This document shows, in pieces, positions 15,239 to 23,854 of a stretch of DNA of 54,138 nucleotides. The stretch lies in contig CABUUK010000005.1 of assembly GCA_902494765.1 (NCBI GenBank), positions 1 through 54,138 of the forward strand. The letters run 5' to 3'. The notes below the pieces were generated by a model. That model ran no database searches. It was not told the origin of the DNA and saw nothing but the letters and a program-made list of their open reading frames with translations. Every line of letters starts with the position of its first letter. The stretch's first letter is position 1. The position numbers and the translations under genes were made by a program. Source of the DNA: an uncultured Collinsella sp. Lineage in GTDB: Bacteria > Actinomycetota > Coriobacteriia > Coriobacteriales > Coriobacteriaceae.

Positions 15239-17986
15239 TTATTTGGCGTCGGCCCAGGTTATGCCGGTGCTGGCTTCGGCGATTAGGGGGACGCGGAGGT
15301 CTACTACGTGTTCCATGACGTCGCGGACCATGGTGGTCAGGCGCTCGACTTCATCGGTGGGGCACTCAAAGTCCAGTTCGTCGTGCACCTGCAGAATCAT
15401 ATGGGCGGCAAAGCCTTCTTCTTCCAGGCGGCGGCTTACGCGGGCCATGGCGATCTTGATGATGTCGGCGGCGGTGCCCTGCATGGGGTGGTTCATGGCC
15501 GTGCGCTCGCCAAAACCGCGGAGTTGCGGGTTTTTGGCCTTGAGCTCCGGAATATGACGACGGCGGCCGTACATGGTCTCGGCGTAGCCCGTCTGCTTGG
15601 CGCGCGCCACCACGTTGTCGAGGAATGTACGCACGCCCGGGTAGGCCTCGTAGTAGCGGTCGATCATGTCACGCGCCTCGGCCATCGAGATATGCAGCGA
15701 CTGTGACAGACCATAGGCCTGCTGGCCGTACACGATGCCAAAGTTCACGGCCTTGGCGCGACTGCGCAGGTCGGTCGTTACCTCGGACACCGGCACACCA
15801 AATACGCGCGCCGCCGTCTCGGCATGGAAGTCCTCGCCCTCGTTAAAGGCGCGCACCAAGTGCTCGTCACCCGAGAGATGTGCCAGCAGACGCAGCTCTA
15901 TCTGCGAGTAGTCCACCGCCAAAAAGACGCTTCCCTCGCCTGCCGAAAACGCCGTCTTGACGGTACGACCCAGCTCCGAGCGCGTCGGGATGTTCTGCAG
16001 GTTCGGGTCGCTCGAGGACAGACGCCCCGTTGCCGTGATGGTCTGGTTGTACGTGGTGTGCACGCGACCGTCACCACGGCGCAGCGGGCCCAGCGTATCC
16101 AGATAGGTGGACTTGATTTTGGACTTTTCACGCCAATCCAAGATCAGACGCACGATTTCGTGGTCGCGGGCAAGGTCGCTCAACACCTTGGCGTTGGTCG
16201 AATAGTAGCCGCGCTTAGTCTTCTTGAGGCCCTTGGTCGGAAGCCCCATCACATCAAAGAGCACATGCGACAGCTGCATGGGACTGCCAATATTAAAGGT
16301 CTCGTCACCCGCCAGGTCGCGAATGCTGCGCTCGACCTCGGTGATCTGGGTCGCCAGGCCCTCGGACAGATTACGCAGGCGGTCGGGATCCACGAGCATG
16401 CCCGCGCGCTCCATCTTGGCAAGCACCGGCACGAGCGGCATCTCGATGCCATCGAACACGTTGGCGGCGTTCTCGCGGGCCATGCGGTCGCGCAGCGGTG
16501 CGACCAGCGCCAGCGTCAAGGCCGCCGTGCGAGCGGCGGGCGCCGGAGCGTCCTCACCGGCACCCTCTGCACCGCGCGCCGCAGGCAGCGCCATCTGCAG
16601 ATAGGTATCGGCAAGATATGCCTCATCGAACTCGGAGCGATCGGAATCCAGCAGATAGGCAGCGACCACGGTATCGAAGATACGCGTGGAATCGGCAGCG
16701 AGCGGATCCATGAGCTCGGGCTCAGAAGAATCGATGGGCGAAAGCTCGTGCAACAGCACCTTCATATCCGGGCTCGCCACGCGACCCTCCATAAACAGAC
16801 GCGCGAGCACGCCAGCAATCACGCCGTGGACGAAGTTGAAGCCCTCAACCTCAGCCGCCGTGCAGCTGTCGCCCTCCTCGAGCGCGAAGAGGCCCGTGGA
16901 CGTCGCCAACCACAGCGTACGCATCAGTCCAAAGAGCGCGCCCTCTTCCTTGTCATCGTCCACCACGGCGGCGACCCACTCGCCGGCATCAATCGCGCGG
17001 GAGACCTCAGCCGCAACGGCACCAAGCGCGTCAGCATCGCCGGCGGCTGCGCGGACCATCGCAGGTATCTCAAACACACTGGAGGCAGCAGCGCCACCCT
17101 CGCCGCCGATCAGCGCCAAGAAACGGTTCTGCATGGCGGTGATACCAAGCGTGCCCAGCGCCGCGGACACTTCGTCGGCAGAAAACGCCGGGAATGACGT
17201 CGCCTCAAAATCGAGATCGACGGGCGCATCGGTGCGAATGGTTGCGACCTTGCGGCTCAGCAGCGCATCGTCGATGTGCGCACGCAGGTTCTCGCCCATC
17301 TTGCCCTTGACCTCGTCGGCATGCGCGATGACCTCGTCCAAGCTACCGTACTGTGCGATGAGTGCGCTCGCCTTTTTGGGGCCGATGCCCGGTACGCCGG
17401 GAATGTTGTCCGACGTATCGCCCTTCAGACCGTAAAAATCGGGCACGAGCGCCGGCGTAATGCCGTGATACAGGTCATCCACGCTCTCGGGCGTCATGAT
17501 CGCCACGTCGGACAGGCCCTTGCGGGTCGAGACCACGTTGACATGCTCGGTCACAAGTTGATACATGTCGCGGTCGCCGGTCACCAGCAGCATGTCGCAG
17601 CCGGCCTCCTCACCCAGGCGTGCCATGGTTCCCAGGATATCGTCGCCTTCCCAGCCCTCGGACTGCAGAATCGGCACGTTGAGCGCGGTGAGCAGCTCCT
17701 TAATCATAGGGAACTGCGCATGCAGATCGGGGTCCATGGGCGGGCGCTGCGCCTTATACTGCGGCAGCATCTCCATGCGCACGCGCGGCTTGCCCTTGTC
17801 AAACGCCACGACCACACCGTCGGGATTAAAGGCGTCAATCACCTTGAGAAACATGTTCAAAAAGCCAAAAATCGCGTTGGTGGGACGACCGTCCGGCGCG
17901 TTCATGGTGGGCGGCACGGCGTGGAAGGCGCGGTGCATGAGCGAGTTGCCGTCGATGACGGCAAAGGTACGGCGCTTGTCAGACAT
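15239..17986 (-). CDS. polA: DNA polymerase I
   Basis: 915 residues. The 5'-3' exonuclease domain is at about 1-300 (AVIDGNSLMHRAFHA, VAFDKGKPRVR). A 3'-5' exonuclease-like domain is at about 330-500, and the polymerase domain fills the rest, with motif A DYSQIELRLLAHLSGD, motif B RAKAVNFGIVYG and motif C LQVHDELDFE. The proofreading domain lacks the DxE acidic pair of active exonucleases (it reads AAVVDDDKE), so proofreading is probably lost, as in several Gram-positive Pol I enzymes. It replaces RNA primers and fills repair gaps. The start at 17986 is chosen over an in-frame upstream ATG because GCGAGG precedes it and the domain begins there. Confidence 0.93.
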   Translation of the reverse strand: MSDKRRTFAVIDGNSLMHRAFHAVPPTMNAPDGRPTNAIFGFLNMFLKVIDAFNPDGVVVAFDKGKPRVRMEMLPQYKAQRPPMDPDLHAQFPMIKELLTALNVPILQSEGWEGDDILGTMARLGEEAGCDMLLVTGDRDMYQLVTEHVNVVSTRKGLSDVAIMTPESVDDLYHGITPALVPDFYGLKGDTSDNIPGVPGIGPKKASALIAQYGSLDEVIAHADEVKGKMGENLRAHIDDALLSRKVATIRTDAPVDLDFEATSFPAFSADEVSAALGTLGITAMQNRFLALIGGEGGAAASSVFEIPAMVRAAAGDADALGAVAAEVSRAIDAGEWVAAVVDDDKEEGALFGLMRTLWLATSTGLFALEEGDSCTAAEVEGFNFVHGVIAGVLARLFMEGRVASPDMKVLLHELSPIDSSEPELMDPLAADSTRIFDTVVAAYLLDSDRSEFDEAYLADTYLQMALPAARGAEGAGEDAPAPAARTAALTLALVAPLRDRMARENAANVFDGIEMPLVPVLAKMERAGMLVDPDRLRNLSEGLATQITEVERSIRDLAGDETFNIGSPMQLSHVLFDVMGLPTKGLKKTKRGYYSTNAKVLSDLARDHEIVRLILDWREKSKIKSTYLDTLGPLRRGDGRVHTTYNQTITATGRLSSSDPNLQNIPTRSELGRTVKTAFSAGEGSVFLAVDYSQIELRLLAHLSGDEHLVRAFNEGEDFHAETAARVFGVPVSEVTTDLRSRAKAVNFGIVYGQQAYGLSQSLHISMAEARDMIDRYYEAYPGVRTFLDNVVARAKQTGYAETMYGRRRHIPELKAKNPQLRGFGERTAMNHPMQGTAADIIKIAMARVSRRLEEEGFAAHMILQVHDELDFECPTDEVERLTTMVRDVMEHVVDLRVPLIAEASTGITWADAK

Positions 17987-18079
17987 ATTGAATACCTCGC
18001 TTTGGGCTGGGCACGGTTTGCTCACTCCAGTTTACACGCTCCCCGCCCCGCGGCCACCGCACATCAAGCTCCCCCGCCA

Positions 18080-18112
18080 CCGTGAGCCCGCGCGTGATAC
18101 GATGGCTCACGG
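18080..18112 (+). promoter_or_regulatory. Inverted repeat around a -10 box upstream of the M18 peptidase
   Basis: Perfect 9-bp arms (CCGTGAGCC at 18080-18088 and GGCTCACGG at 18104-18112) enclose TGATACGAT, whose TACGAT (18098-18103) fits a -10 box about 50 nt before the start codon. This looks like a promoter covered by an operator; no -35 is obvious. Confidence 0.45.
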
Positions 18113-18152
18113 TACATCAACCAGCACGATCGATCCGAAAGGAGCCTGCGTC

Positions 18153-19550
18153 ATGGAGCGTCCCTGCGCATGGAAAAAGTACACGCCACAGCAAATCAAG
18201 GAGCTCGAGGAGCTTTGCCGCGGCTATAAGCAGTTTTTGAGTGAGAACAAGACCGAGCGCCTGTGCGTCAAGGCCGGCATCAAGATGGCCGAGAAGGCGG
18301 GATACGTCGACCTGGAGACCGTAATCGCCGAAGGCCGCGAGCTCAAGGCAGGCGACAAGGTGTACGCCGCCAACCACGGCAAGGACCTTATGCTCGTCAA
18401 CCTGGGCACCGCCCCGCTCGAGCAGGGCTTTAACATCCTGGGCGCCCACGTGGACTCGCCGCGCCTGGACCTTAAGCAGAACCCCGCCTTCGAGGCCGGC
18501 GACATGGCCTATCTCGACACGCACTACTATGGCGGCGTCAAGAGCTACCACTGGGTGGCCTCCCCGCTCGCACTCGTAGGCGTCATCTGCAAAAAGGACG
18601 GCACCACCGTCGACATCAACATCGGTGACAAGGTCGACGATCCGGTCTTTACCATCTCCGACCTGCTGATCCACCTCTCGAGCGAGCAGATGTCCAAGCC
18701 CGCCAAGGACGCCGTCGACGCCGAGATCCTCGACGTGATCGTGGGCGGCCGTCCCGTCAAGTTCGATGAGGACGACAAGGACGCCCCCAAGGAGCCCGTC
18801 AAGCAGATGTTCCTGGACATCCTCAAGGAGCAGTATGACGTCGAGGAGGAGGACTTCCTCTCCGCCGAGATCGAGGTCGTGCCCGCCGGCCCCGCCCGCG
18901 ACATGGGCCTCGACCGCTCCATGATTTTGGGCTATGGCCACGACGACCGCGTCTGCGCCTACCCCTCCATGCTCGCCCAGATCAATGTGGCCAATGTCGA
19001 GCGCACGAGCATCACGCTCATCGTCGACAAGGAGGAGATTGGCTCCGTGGGTGCCACCGGCATGACAAGTCGCTTCTTCGAGAACACCGTCGCCGAGATC
19101 ATGACGCTCGCCGGCGAGGATAGCCCGCTGGCCCTGCGCCGCGCGCTCGCCCGCAGCCGTATGCTCTCCTCTGACGTGTCCGCCGGCTTCGACCCGGGCT
19201 ATGCCGGCAAGTTCGAGACCAAGAACGCGGCCTTTATGGGTCGCGGCCTGTGCTTTAACAAGTACACGGGCAGCCGCGGCAAGGGCGGTTCCAACGACGC
19301 CGACGCCGAGTATGTGGCCCTCGTCCGCGACATCATGGACGAGGCCGGCGTGGACTTCCAGACCTGTGAGCTCGGCCGCGTCAACGCGGGCGGCGGCGGC
19401 ACCATCGCCTACATCATGGCCAAGTACGGCATGAACGTCATCGATTCCGGTGTTGCCGTCCTGTCCATGCACGCCCTGTGGGAGGTCGCCAACAAGGCCG
19501 ACATCTACGAGGCCTACCGCGGCTACAAAGCCTTCCTCGAGCGAGCCTAA
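18153..19550 (+). CDS. M18 family aminopeptidase (aspartyl aminopeptidase type)
   Basis: 465 residues. Zinc-peptidase landmarks are GAHVDSPRLD (first metal histidine and the following aspartate), the catalytic and metal glutamates in DKEEIGSVGATG, and a late SMHALWE with a metal histidine. M18 enzymes form large cytoplasmic complexes that remove N-terminal acidic or other residues from peptides. The start at 18153 has AAAGGAG upstream. It is transcribed from a possible operator-controlled promoter and ends at a strong terminator before yaaA. Confidence 0.9.
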   Translation: MERPCAWKKYTPQQIKELEELCRGYKQFLSENKTERLCVKAGIKMAEKAGYVDLETVIAEGRELKAGDKVYAANHGKDLMLVNLGTAPLEQGFNILGAHVDSPRLDLKQNPAFEAGDMAYLDTHYYGGVKSYHWVASPLALVGVICKKDGTTVDINIGDKVDDPVFTISDLLIHLSSEQMSKPAKDAVDAEILDVIVGGRPVKFDEDDKDAPKEPVKQMFLDILKEQYDVEEEDFLSAEIEVVPAGPARDMGLDRSMILGYGHDDRVCAYPSMLAQINVANVERTSITLIVDKEEIGSVGATGMTSRFFENTVAEIMTLAGEDSPLALRRALARSRMLSSDVSAGFDPGYAGKFETKNAAFMGRGLCFNKYTGSRGKGGSNDADAEYVALVRDIMDEAGVDFQTCELGRVNAGGGGTIAYIMAKYGMNVIDSGVAVLSMHALWEVANKADIYEAYRGYKAFLERA

Positions 19551-19563
19551 CCAACCCTTCATC

Positions 19564-19635
19564 AGTTGCGGTGAAATACGGACTAAACTGGCCCATAAAC
19601 GGCCAAAACAGACCGTATTCCACCGCAACTTTTTT
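19564..19635 (+). terminator. Two-tiered terminator after the M18 peptidase
   Basis: An 18-bp stem with one mismatch (19564-19581 with 19613-19630) encloses a second hairpin (TGGCC-CATAAAC-GGCCA) and is followed by TTTTTT (19630-19635). The yaaA ribosome-binding site begins only 5 nt later. Confidence 0.85.
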
Positions 19636-19650
19636 GGCAGAGGAGAGTCC

Positions 19651-20460
19651 ATGCTGCAGGTCATCATTTCGCCCGCCAAGCAGATGCGCGCGGCCCAAGA
19701 TGCTTTTGAAGTCCTGGGCATCCCACCCTTTGTGCGCGAGACGGCTCGCCTCCACCGCGCACTGCTAGATATCGAGCGGAATGAAGGCAGCGGCGGCCTG
19801 CAGGCGCTGTGGAACGTGAGTGACAAACTGCTGGGACCTTGCCTCAACACACTGCATGAGTTCGGGCCCATCCTGAAAAGCGGCGATCTCGACAATCCCG
19901 CACTCGCCCGACGCCTCTCCCCTGCCGTCATGTCCTATCACGGCATTCAATACCAGAGCATGGCACCCGAGGTGATGGATTCCACGCAGCTCGCATGGCT
20001 GCAAGACCATCTGTGGATCCTCTCCGGCCTCTATGGGTGCGTTCGTCCCTTTCATGCCGTCGAACCGTATCGGCTGGAGATGGGCGCGAAGCTCGCCGTT
20101 GACGATGCCCGAGACCTCTACGCGTTTTGGAGCGACAAGCTCGCGCGGGCTATCGCCCCGGCAGGCTCAAACACCACGATCGTCAACCTCGCCAGCGTAG
20201 AGTATGCCAAAACCGTTCTGCCCCACCTCGCGGGCGACGCCACGGCCGTCACATGCCTCTTTGGCGAGGGTATCCGCAACGGGAAGCCCATCCAACGGTC
20301 GACCGCCAGCAAAAAGGCGCGCGGCTCCATGGTGCGGTGGATGGCAGAAAACAAGCTCGAGGATGCAAGCGAACTTACCGCATTCAACATCGGCTATCGG
20401 CACATCCCCGAGCTTTCAGACAAAAACACCCTGGTTTTCATGAACGCGCAGGCACAATAG
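19651..20460 (+). CDS. yaaA: YaaA family peroxide-stress protein (DUF328)
   Basis: 269 residues, full length. The family start IISPAKQM is present, with LSGLYGCVRPFHAVEPYRLEMG, the nucleic-acid-binding-like core NLASVEYAK, and the C-terminal GSMVRWM and FNIGYRH. In E. coli YaaA limits intracellular free iron during peroxide stress. The start at 19651 follows AGAGGAGAG. It lies directly behind the terminator of the peptidase gene, and its own promoter is not apparent, so read-through may supply some expression. Confidence 0.88.
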   Translation: MLQVIISPAKQMRAAQDAFEVLGIPPFVRETARLHRALLDIERNEGSGGLQALWNVSDKLLGPCLNTLHEFGPILKSGDLDNPALARRLSPAVMSYHGIQYQSMAPEVMDSTQLAWLQDHLWILSGLYGCVRPFHAVEPYRLEMGAKLAVDDARDLYAFWSDKLARAIAPAGSNTTIVNLASVEYAKTVLPHLAGDATAVTCLFGEGIRNGKPIQRSTASKKARGSMVRWMAENKLEDASELTAFNIGYRHIPELSDKNTLVFMNAQAQ

Positions 20461-20483
20461 GCCCGCCGTTTCCAAACACCCCA

Positions 20484-21005
20484 TTACTCCGCCAAGCCAT
20501 CGGCCTTTGCAATCTCGCTCGTCGAGCCATCTTGGTAGGTAATCTTAACGTGCCCTACGTCGGATACCGCAACGCCCGACGGAGGTTCCAGACGCCATTC
20601 CGTCAGGGCGATATCCATGGTCGTGGGCGCATCTCCTTGATCTTTGAGCTTCACCGTGAGCGTTTTGAGCGCCGCGTCAAACGTCACGCATTCGATTTCT
20701 TCACCTGGAATGGACCCACCACTCAGTTGCAACTGCACAAACTCATCGCGCGGGTACCAATAATCGCCCGGAACGGCGAGCGTATTGGCATTACCGCCAG
20801 TACTCCTCACCGTCATAATCGGTAGGCTGTCATCAGCCTCGAACTCCCATGCAGCGCCGCCGCGACCACCAAACGTCCAGATACAAAAGGCAATCACCAG
20901 CACGGCAAGCACCGCAAAACCAATCGCGACCAACCCATGGTGCGCACGGCTTTCCTCGGCCGATACATCCCATTGCGTCTCTCGATATAGATGCTTGTCT
21001 TCCAT
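20484..21005 (-). CDS. Predicted single-pass membrane protein of unknown function
   Basis: 173 residues. A short polar N-terminus (MEDKHLYRETQW) is followed by one membrane helix at about 25-45 (GLVAIGFAVLAVLVIAFCIW). An outward-facing domain of about 125 residues rich in beta-forming segments follows. There is no lipobox. I do not recognise the outer domain. GGGGAGG precedes the start at 21005. It runs divergently from the thiC riboswitch and converges with yaaA, with only 23 nt between the stops. Confidence 0.75.
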   Translation of the reverse strand: MEDKHLYRETQWDVSAEESRAHHGLVAIGFAVLAVLVIAFCIWTFGGRGGAAWEFEADDSLPIMTVRSTGGNANTLAVPGDYWYPRDEFVQLQLSGGSIPGEEIECVTFDAALKTLTVKLKDQGDAPTTMDIALTEWRLEPPSGVAVSDVGHVKITYQDGSTSEIAKADGLAE

Positions 21006-21055
21006 GTACGCCTCCCCACAGGCACGCTCGTTAGGCCAATCGTACCCATTCGAGC

Positions 21056-21061
21056 TATACT
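21056..21061 (+). promoter_or_regulatory. Candidate -10 box for the thiC leader
   Basis: TATACT lies about 20 nt before the riboswitch begins. The -35 region (TTAGGC at 21031 with a 19-nt gap, or AGGCCA at 17 nt) is weak. Confidence 0.4.
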
Positions 21062-21078
21062 TGAGCCCATTACATAAA

Positions 21079-21170
21079 CGGGGAGCTTGCAGGACAAGAC
21101 GGCAGGCTGAGACTGGGCGCGCCCGCCCTGACCCGCAAACCTGATATGGGTAATGCCAACGAAGGGAGCC
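21079..21170 (+). promoter_or_regulatory. TPP riboswitch (THI element)
   Basis: The thi-box sequence is clear: CGGGGAGC, then GGCTGAGACTGGGC, GACCC, then CCTGATATGGGTAATGCCA and GCGAAGGGA-like AACGAAGGGAGC. It senses thiamine pyrophosphate. The GAAGGGAG at its 3' end is also the thiC ribosome-binding site, and no terminator hairpin follows, so control is most likely at translation initiation. Confidence 0.95.
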
Positions 21171-21176
21171 GTGCCA

Positions 21177-22511
21177 ATGAGCACACAGACCGAGCCCAAG
21201 CTCGTCACGCAAATCGACTTCGCCCGTGCCGGGCAGATCACGCCGCAGATGAAGGAAGTCGCCGAGCACGAGCATCGCGACCCCGAGTACATCCGCGAGC
21301 GCGTGGCCGACGGCCGTATCGCCATTCCCGCCAACATCGTGCACATCAAAAAAGGCATGCGCGCCTTTGGCGTCGGTGAGGGCTTGTCCACCAAGGTCAA
21401 CGTGAACCTGGGTATCTCGGGCGACAAGGCCGATGCCGCCGAGGAATGGAAGAAGGTCAAGATCGCCGAGGACTTTGGCGCCGACGCCATCATGGACCTC
21501 TCCAACTCGGGCAAGACGCGCCAGTTCCGCCAGCAGCTCATCGACGAGACGCCGCTCATGGTAGGCACCGTCCCCATGTACGACGCCATCGGCTACATGG
21601 AAAAGCCGCTGGTCAAGCTTACCAAGGACGACCTGTTCGAAGTCGTGCGCGCGCATGCCGAGGACGGCGTGGACTTTATGACCATCCACTGCGGCATCAA
21701 CAAGTCGGTCACCAAGACCTTTAAGGAGACCGGCCGCCTGATGAACATCGTGAGCCGTGGCGGCTCACTGCTGTTTGGCTGGATGGAAGTCACCGGTAAC
21801 GAGAACCCATTCTATGAGTTCTACGACGAGTTGCTCGAGATTTGCCACGAGTACGACGTGACGATTTCACTCGGCGACTCCTGCCGCCCGGGCTGCCTCT
21901 ACGACTCCAACGACGCCACCGAGACCGCTGAGATGATCGAGCTGGGCAAGCTGTGCAAGCGCGCTTGGGCCGCCGGCGTCCAGGTCATGGTCGAGGGCCC
22001 GGGTCACATGGCGCTCGACGAGATCGCCGCCAACATGAAACTGCAGAAGCGCCTGTGCCACAATGCTCCGTTCTATGTGCTCGGGCCGCTGGTGACCGAT
22101 ATCGGCGTGGGTTACGACCACATCACCGCTGCCATCGGCGGCGCCATCTCCGCCAGCTCCGGTGCCGACTTCCTGTGCTACGTGACACCGGCAGAGCACC
22201 TATGCCTGCCCAACGCCCAGGATGTGCTCGACGGCCTCATGGCCACCAAGATCGCCGCACACGCCGCCGACATCGCCAAAAAGGTGCCCCACGCCCGCGA
22301 CATGGACGACAAGATGGGCCAGGCACGCCGCAAGCTTGACTGGGACGCCATGTGGGAGTGCGCGCTCGACCCGGTTACGGGCAAGAAGCGCTACGAGGAG
22401 TCCCCCGCCGCCACCGAGGGCACTTGCACCATGTGTGGCAAGATGTGCGCCGTCCGCACCGTCAACAAGATCTTCGAGGGCACCACGATCGACCTCGGCA
22501 TGGAGGACTAG
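21177..22511 (+). CDS. thiC: Phosphomethylpyrimidine synthase ThiC
   Basis: 444 residues. ThiC converts aminoimidazole ribotide to HMP-phosphate by a radical SAM reaction, the pyrimidine branch of thiamine synthesis. Visible are MDLSNSG, the VGTVPMYDA region, GDSCRPGCLYD, VEGPGHMALDEI, and the C-terminal Fe-S motif CTMCGKMC, which reads CX2CX3C rather than the CX2CX4C often quoted. The short length and this motif fit the bacterial short form. The start at 21177 is set by the riboswitch-embedded ribosome-binding site. thiD follows 180 nt downstream. Confidence 0.95.
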   Translation: MSTQTEPKLVTQIDFARAGQITPQMKEVAEHEHRDPEYIRERVADGRIAIPANIVHIKKGMRAFGVGEGLSTKVNVNLGISGDKADAAEEWKKVKIAEDFGADAIMDLSNSGKTRQFRQQLIDETPLMVGTVPMYDAIGYMEKPLVKLTKDDLFEVVRAHAEDGVDFMTIHCGINKSVTKTFKETGRLMNIVSRGGSLLFGWMEVTGNENPFYEFYDELLEICHEYDVTISLGDSCRPGCLYDSNDATETAEMIELGKLCKRAWAAGVQVMVEGPGHMALDEIAANMKLQKRLCHNAPFYVLGPLVTDIGVGYDHITAAIGGAISASSGADFLCYVTPAEHLCLPNAQDVLDGLMATKIAAHAADIAKKVPHARDMDDKMGQARRKLDWDAMWECALDPVTGKKRYEESPAATEGTCTMCGKMCAVRTVNKIFEGTTIDLGMED

Positions 22512-22543
22512 CCTGTCGCCGCGGCCGCTTCTGTCGGCGAGCT

Positions 22544-22553
22544 GGTGCCTGTC
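22544..22553. repeat. GGTGCCTGTC motif before thiD
   Basis: A 10-nt motif that recurs inverted as GACAGGCACC at 23552-23561, just after thiD. Immediately after it is GTCAATTGTTGAC, a short palindrome. Low information by itself. Confidence 0.3.
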
Positions 22554-22640
22554 AATTGTTGACGTGTGAACATTTGCTTGCATTTACGTAAAGATTGCAC
22601 CGCCCGCCCGGGATCGGCATACAGCCGGCCCGGGCATCTT

Positions 22641-22646
22641 TATAAT
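22641..22646 (+). promoter_or_regulatory. Candidate thiD -10 box
   Basis: A perfect TATAAT, 45 nt before the thiD start, just after a GCCCGGG/CCCGGGC inverted repeat. No recognisable -35 lies 16-18 nt upstream. Confidence 0.4.
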
Positions 22647-22691
22647 GCAGACAGAAGACCCATTTGAATCCGACCGATCAAGGGAGCGAAC

Positions 22692-23522
22692 ATGGATCGC
22701 AGTAAGGTACCCGCCGTTCTATCCATCGCAGGATCCGATTCCAGCGGTGGTGCCGGCATTCAGGCCGACATCAAGACCATCACGGCGCACCGCCTGTATG
22801 CCGAGACGGCCATCACAGCCATCACCGCACAAAACACGCTCGGCGTCACCGCCGTGCAGAATATCTCCCCGGACATTGTCGCGGCGCAGATCGATGCCGT
22901 TTTTGACGATATTCGACCCAGCGCCGTCAAGATCGGCATGGTCTCCTCTGCCGAGATTATCGAGGTTATCGCCGACCGCCTGAGTGCCTGGGACGCACAA
23001 AATATCGTCGTCGACCCCGTCATGGTCGCCACCTCGGGCGCTCGCCTGATCGCAGAGGACGCCGCCGAAGCGCTTACCCGTCGCCTGTTCCCACTGGCGA
23101 CCGTCATCACGCCCAATATTCCCGAGGCCATGGCACTGCTCGATTACGAGGTCGATTCCGAGCGCACGCAGCAAAATGCCGCCATGCTTCTCACCCGTCG
23201 CTTTGGCTGCGCGTCCCTCGTTAAGGGCGGGCATTTTGTCAACGAGGCCAACGATGTGCTAGCAGAGCCCGCGCCGCTCGATGACGAGGGCAACCATCTG
23301 GGCGATCCGCTCACCACGTGGTTCCGTCACAAGCGTATCGAGACCGACAACACGCACGGCACCGGCTGCACGCTCTCGTCCGCCATCGCCTGCGCGCTGG
23401 CCCAGGGCATGGATCTTGCCGATGCCGTCAACGCCGGCAAGGCCTACCTAACGGGCGCTCTGGCCGCAGGCTTTGATATGGGCAAAGGCTCCGGCCCCGT
23501 CAATCACATATGGCAGTATTAA
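22692..23522 (+). CDS. thiD: Hydroxymethylpyrimidine / phosphomethylpyrimidine kinase
   Basis: 276 residues. Ribokinase-fold landmarks are IAGSDSSGGAGIQAD at the N-terminus, DPVMVATSG in the middle, and the C-terminal anion hole NTHGTGCTLSSAIA. It phosphorylates HMP and HMP-phosphate to HMP-pyrophosphate, the step after ThiC. AAGGGAG precedes the ATG. It follows thiC on the same strand but may also use its own -10 box. A direct-repeat and hairpin region begins right after its stop. Confidence 0.93.
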   Translation: MDRSKVPAVLSIAGSDSSGGAGIQADIKTITAHRLYAETAITAITAQNTLGVTAVQNISPDIVAAQIDAVFDDIRPSAVKIGMVSSAEIIEVIADRLSAWDAQNIVVDPVMVATSGARLIAEDAAEALTRRLFPLATVITPNIPEAMALLDYEVDSERTQQNAAMLLTRRFGCASLVKGGHFVNEANDVLAEPAPLDDEGNHLGDPLTTWFRHKRIETDNTHGTGCTLSSAIACALAQGMDLADAVNAGKAYLTGALAAGFDMGKGSGPVNHIWQY

Positions 23523-23536
23523 GATTCGCAGCCCAA

Positions 23537-23573
23537 AACCACCGCAAAGGGGACAGGCACCTTTGTGGCGGTT
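23537..23573. repeat. Inverted repeat after thiD, left edge of repeat block
   Basis: Arms AACCACCGCAAAGG (23537-23550) and CCTTTGTGGCGGTT (23560-23573) pair with one mismatch and one wobble; the interior is GGACAGGCA. It may act as a weak thiD terminator, but no T run follows. AAACCRCCGCAA-GGGGA recurs at about 23815-23831, on the far side of the hairpin array. Confidence 0.5.
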
Positions 23574-23583
23574 CCCACAAACA

Positions 23584-23799
23584 TCTCGATCTGTAACAGT
23601 TAGAGTCCATTTTTCGGCCCACCTGTTACAGATTGAGACATTCAAATTCCGCTGAGAAGGAAATCTCGATCTGTAACAGTAACTCGGCAAAATCGACCCT
23701 AGATGTTACAGATCGAGACAAACGACCGATATCGACCTAAATAATCTCAATCTGTATCATCTAGCCCGTTTTCGGCCTTACAGCTGTTACAGATCAAGA
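23584..23799. repeat. Array of three related inverted-repeat hairpins
   Basis: Three units of about 55 nt lie at 23584-23638, 23664-23718 and 23745-23799. Each has 15-16 nt arms of the form TCTCGATCTGTAACAG facing CTGTTACAGATCGAGA. Unit 2 is perfect over 15 bp, unit 1 has one G-U, unit 3 has three mismatches. The loops also align (CCNTTTTCGGCC), with unit 2 inverted relative to the others. No open frame with a ribosome-binding site exists here. It resembles REP/BIME-type palindromic repeats, but no transposase is in the window. Confidence 0.8.
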
Positions 23800-23854
23800 C
23801 AAACCAACGACACAAACCGCCGCAAGGGGAACTTTTGCACTGCTTTGGGTCGCG

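Noticed and set aside
15824..17197. A 457-codon plus-strand frame opposite polA
   Set aside because: Antisense shadow rich in R, H and G; polA motifs on the other strand are complete.
18117..19931. A 604-codon open frame on the minus strand opposite the M18 peptidase
   Set aside because: Rich in G, V, L and D repeats typical of antisense reading of high-GC genes; the plus-strand gene has all catalytic motifs.
23584..23799. The hairpin array considered as a CRISPR array
   Set aside because: Units are inverted repeats of alternating orientation with related, not unique, interiors and there are no cas genes.
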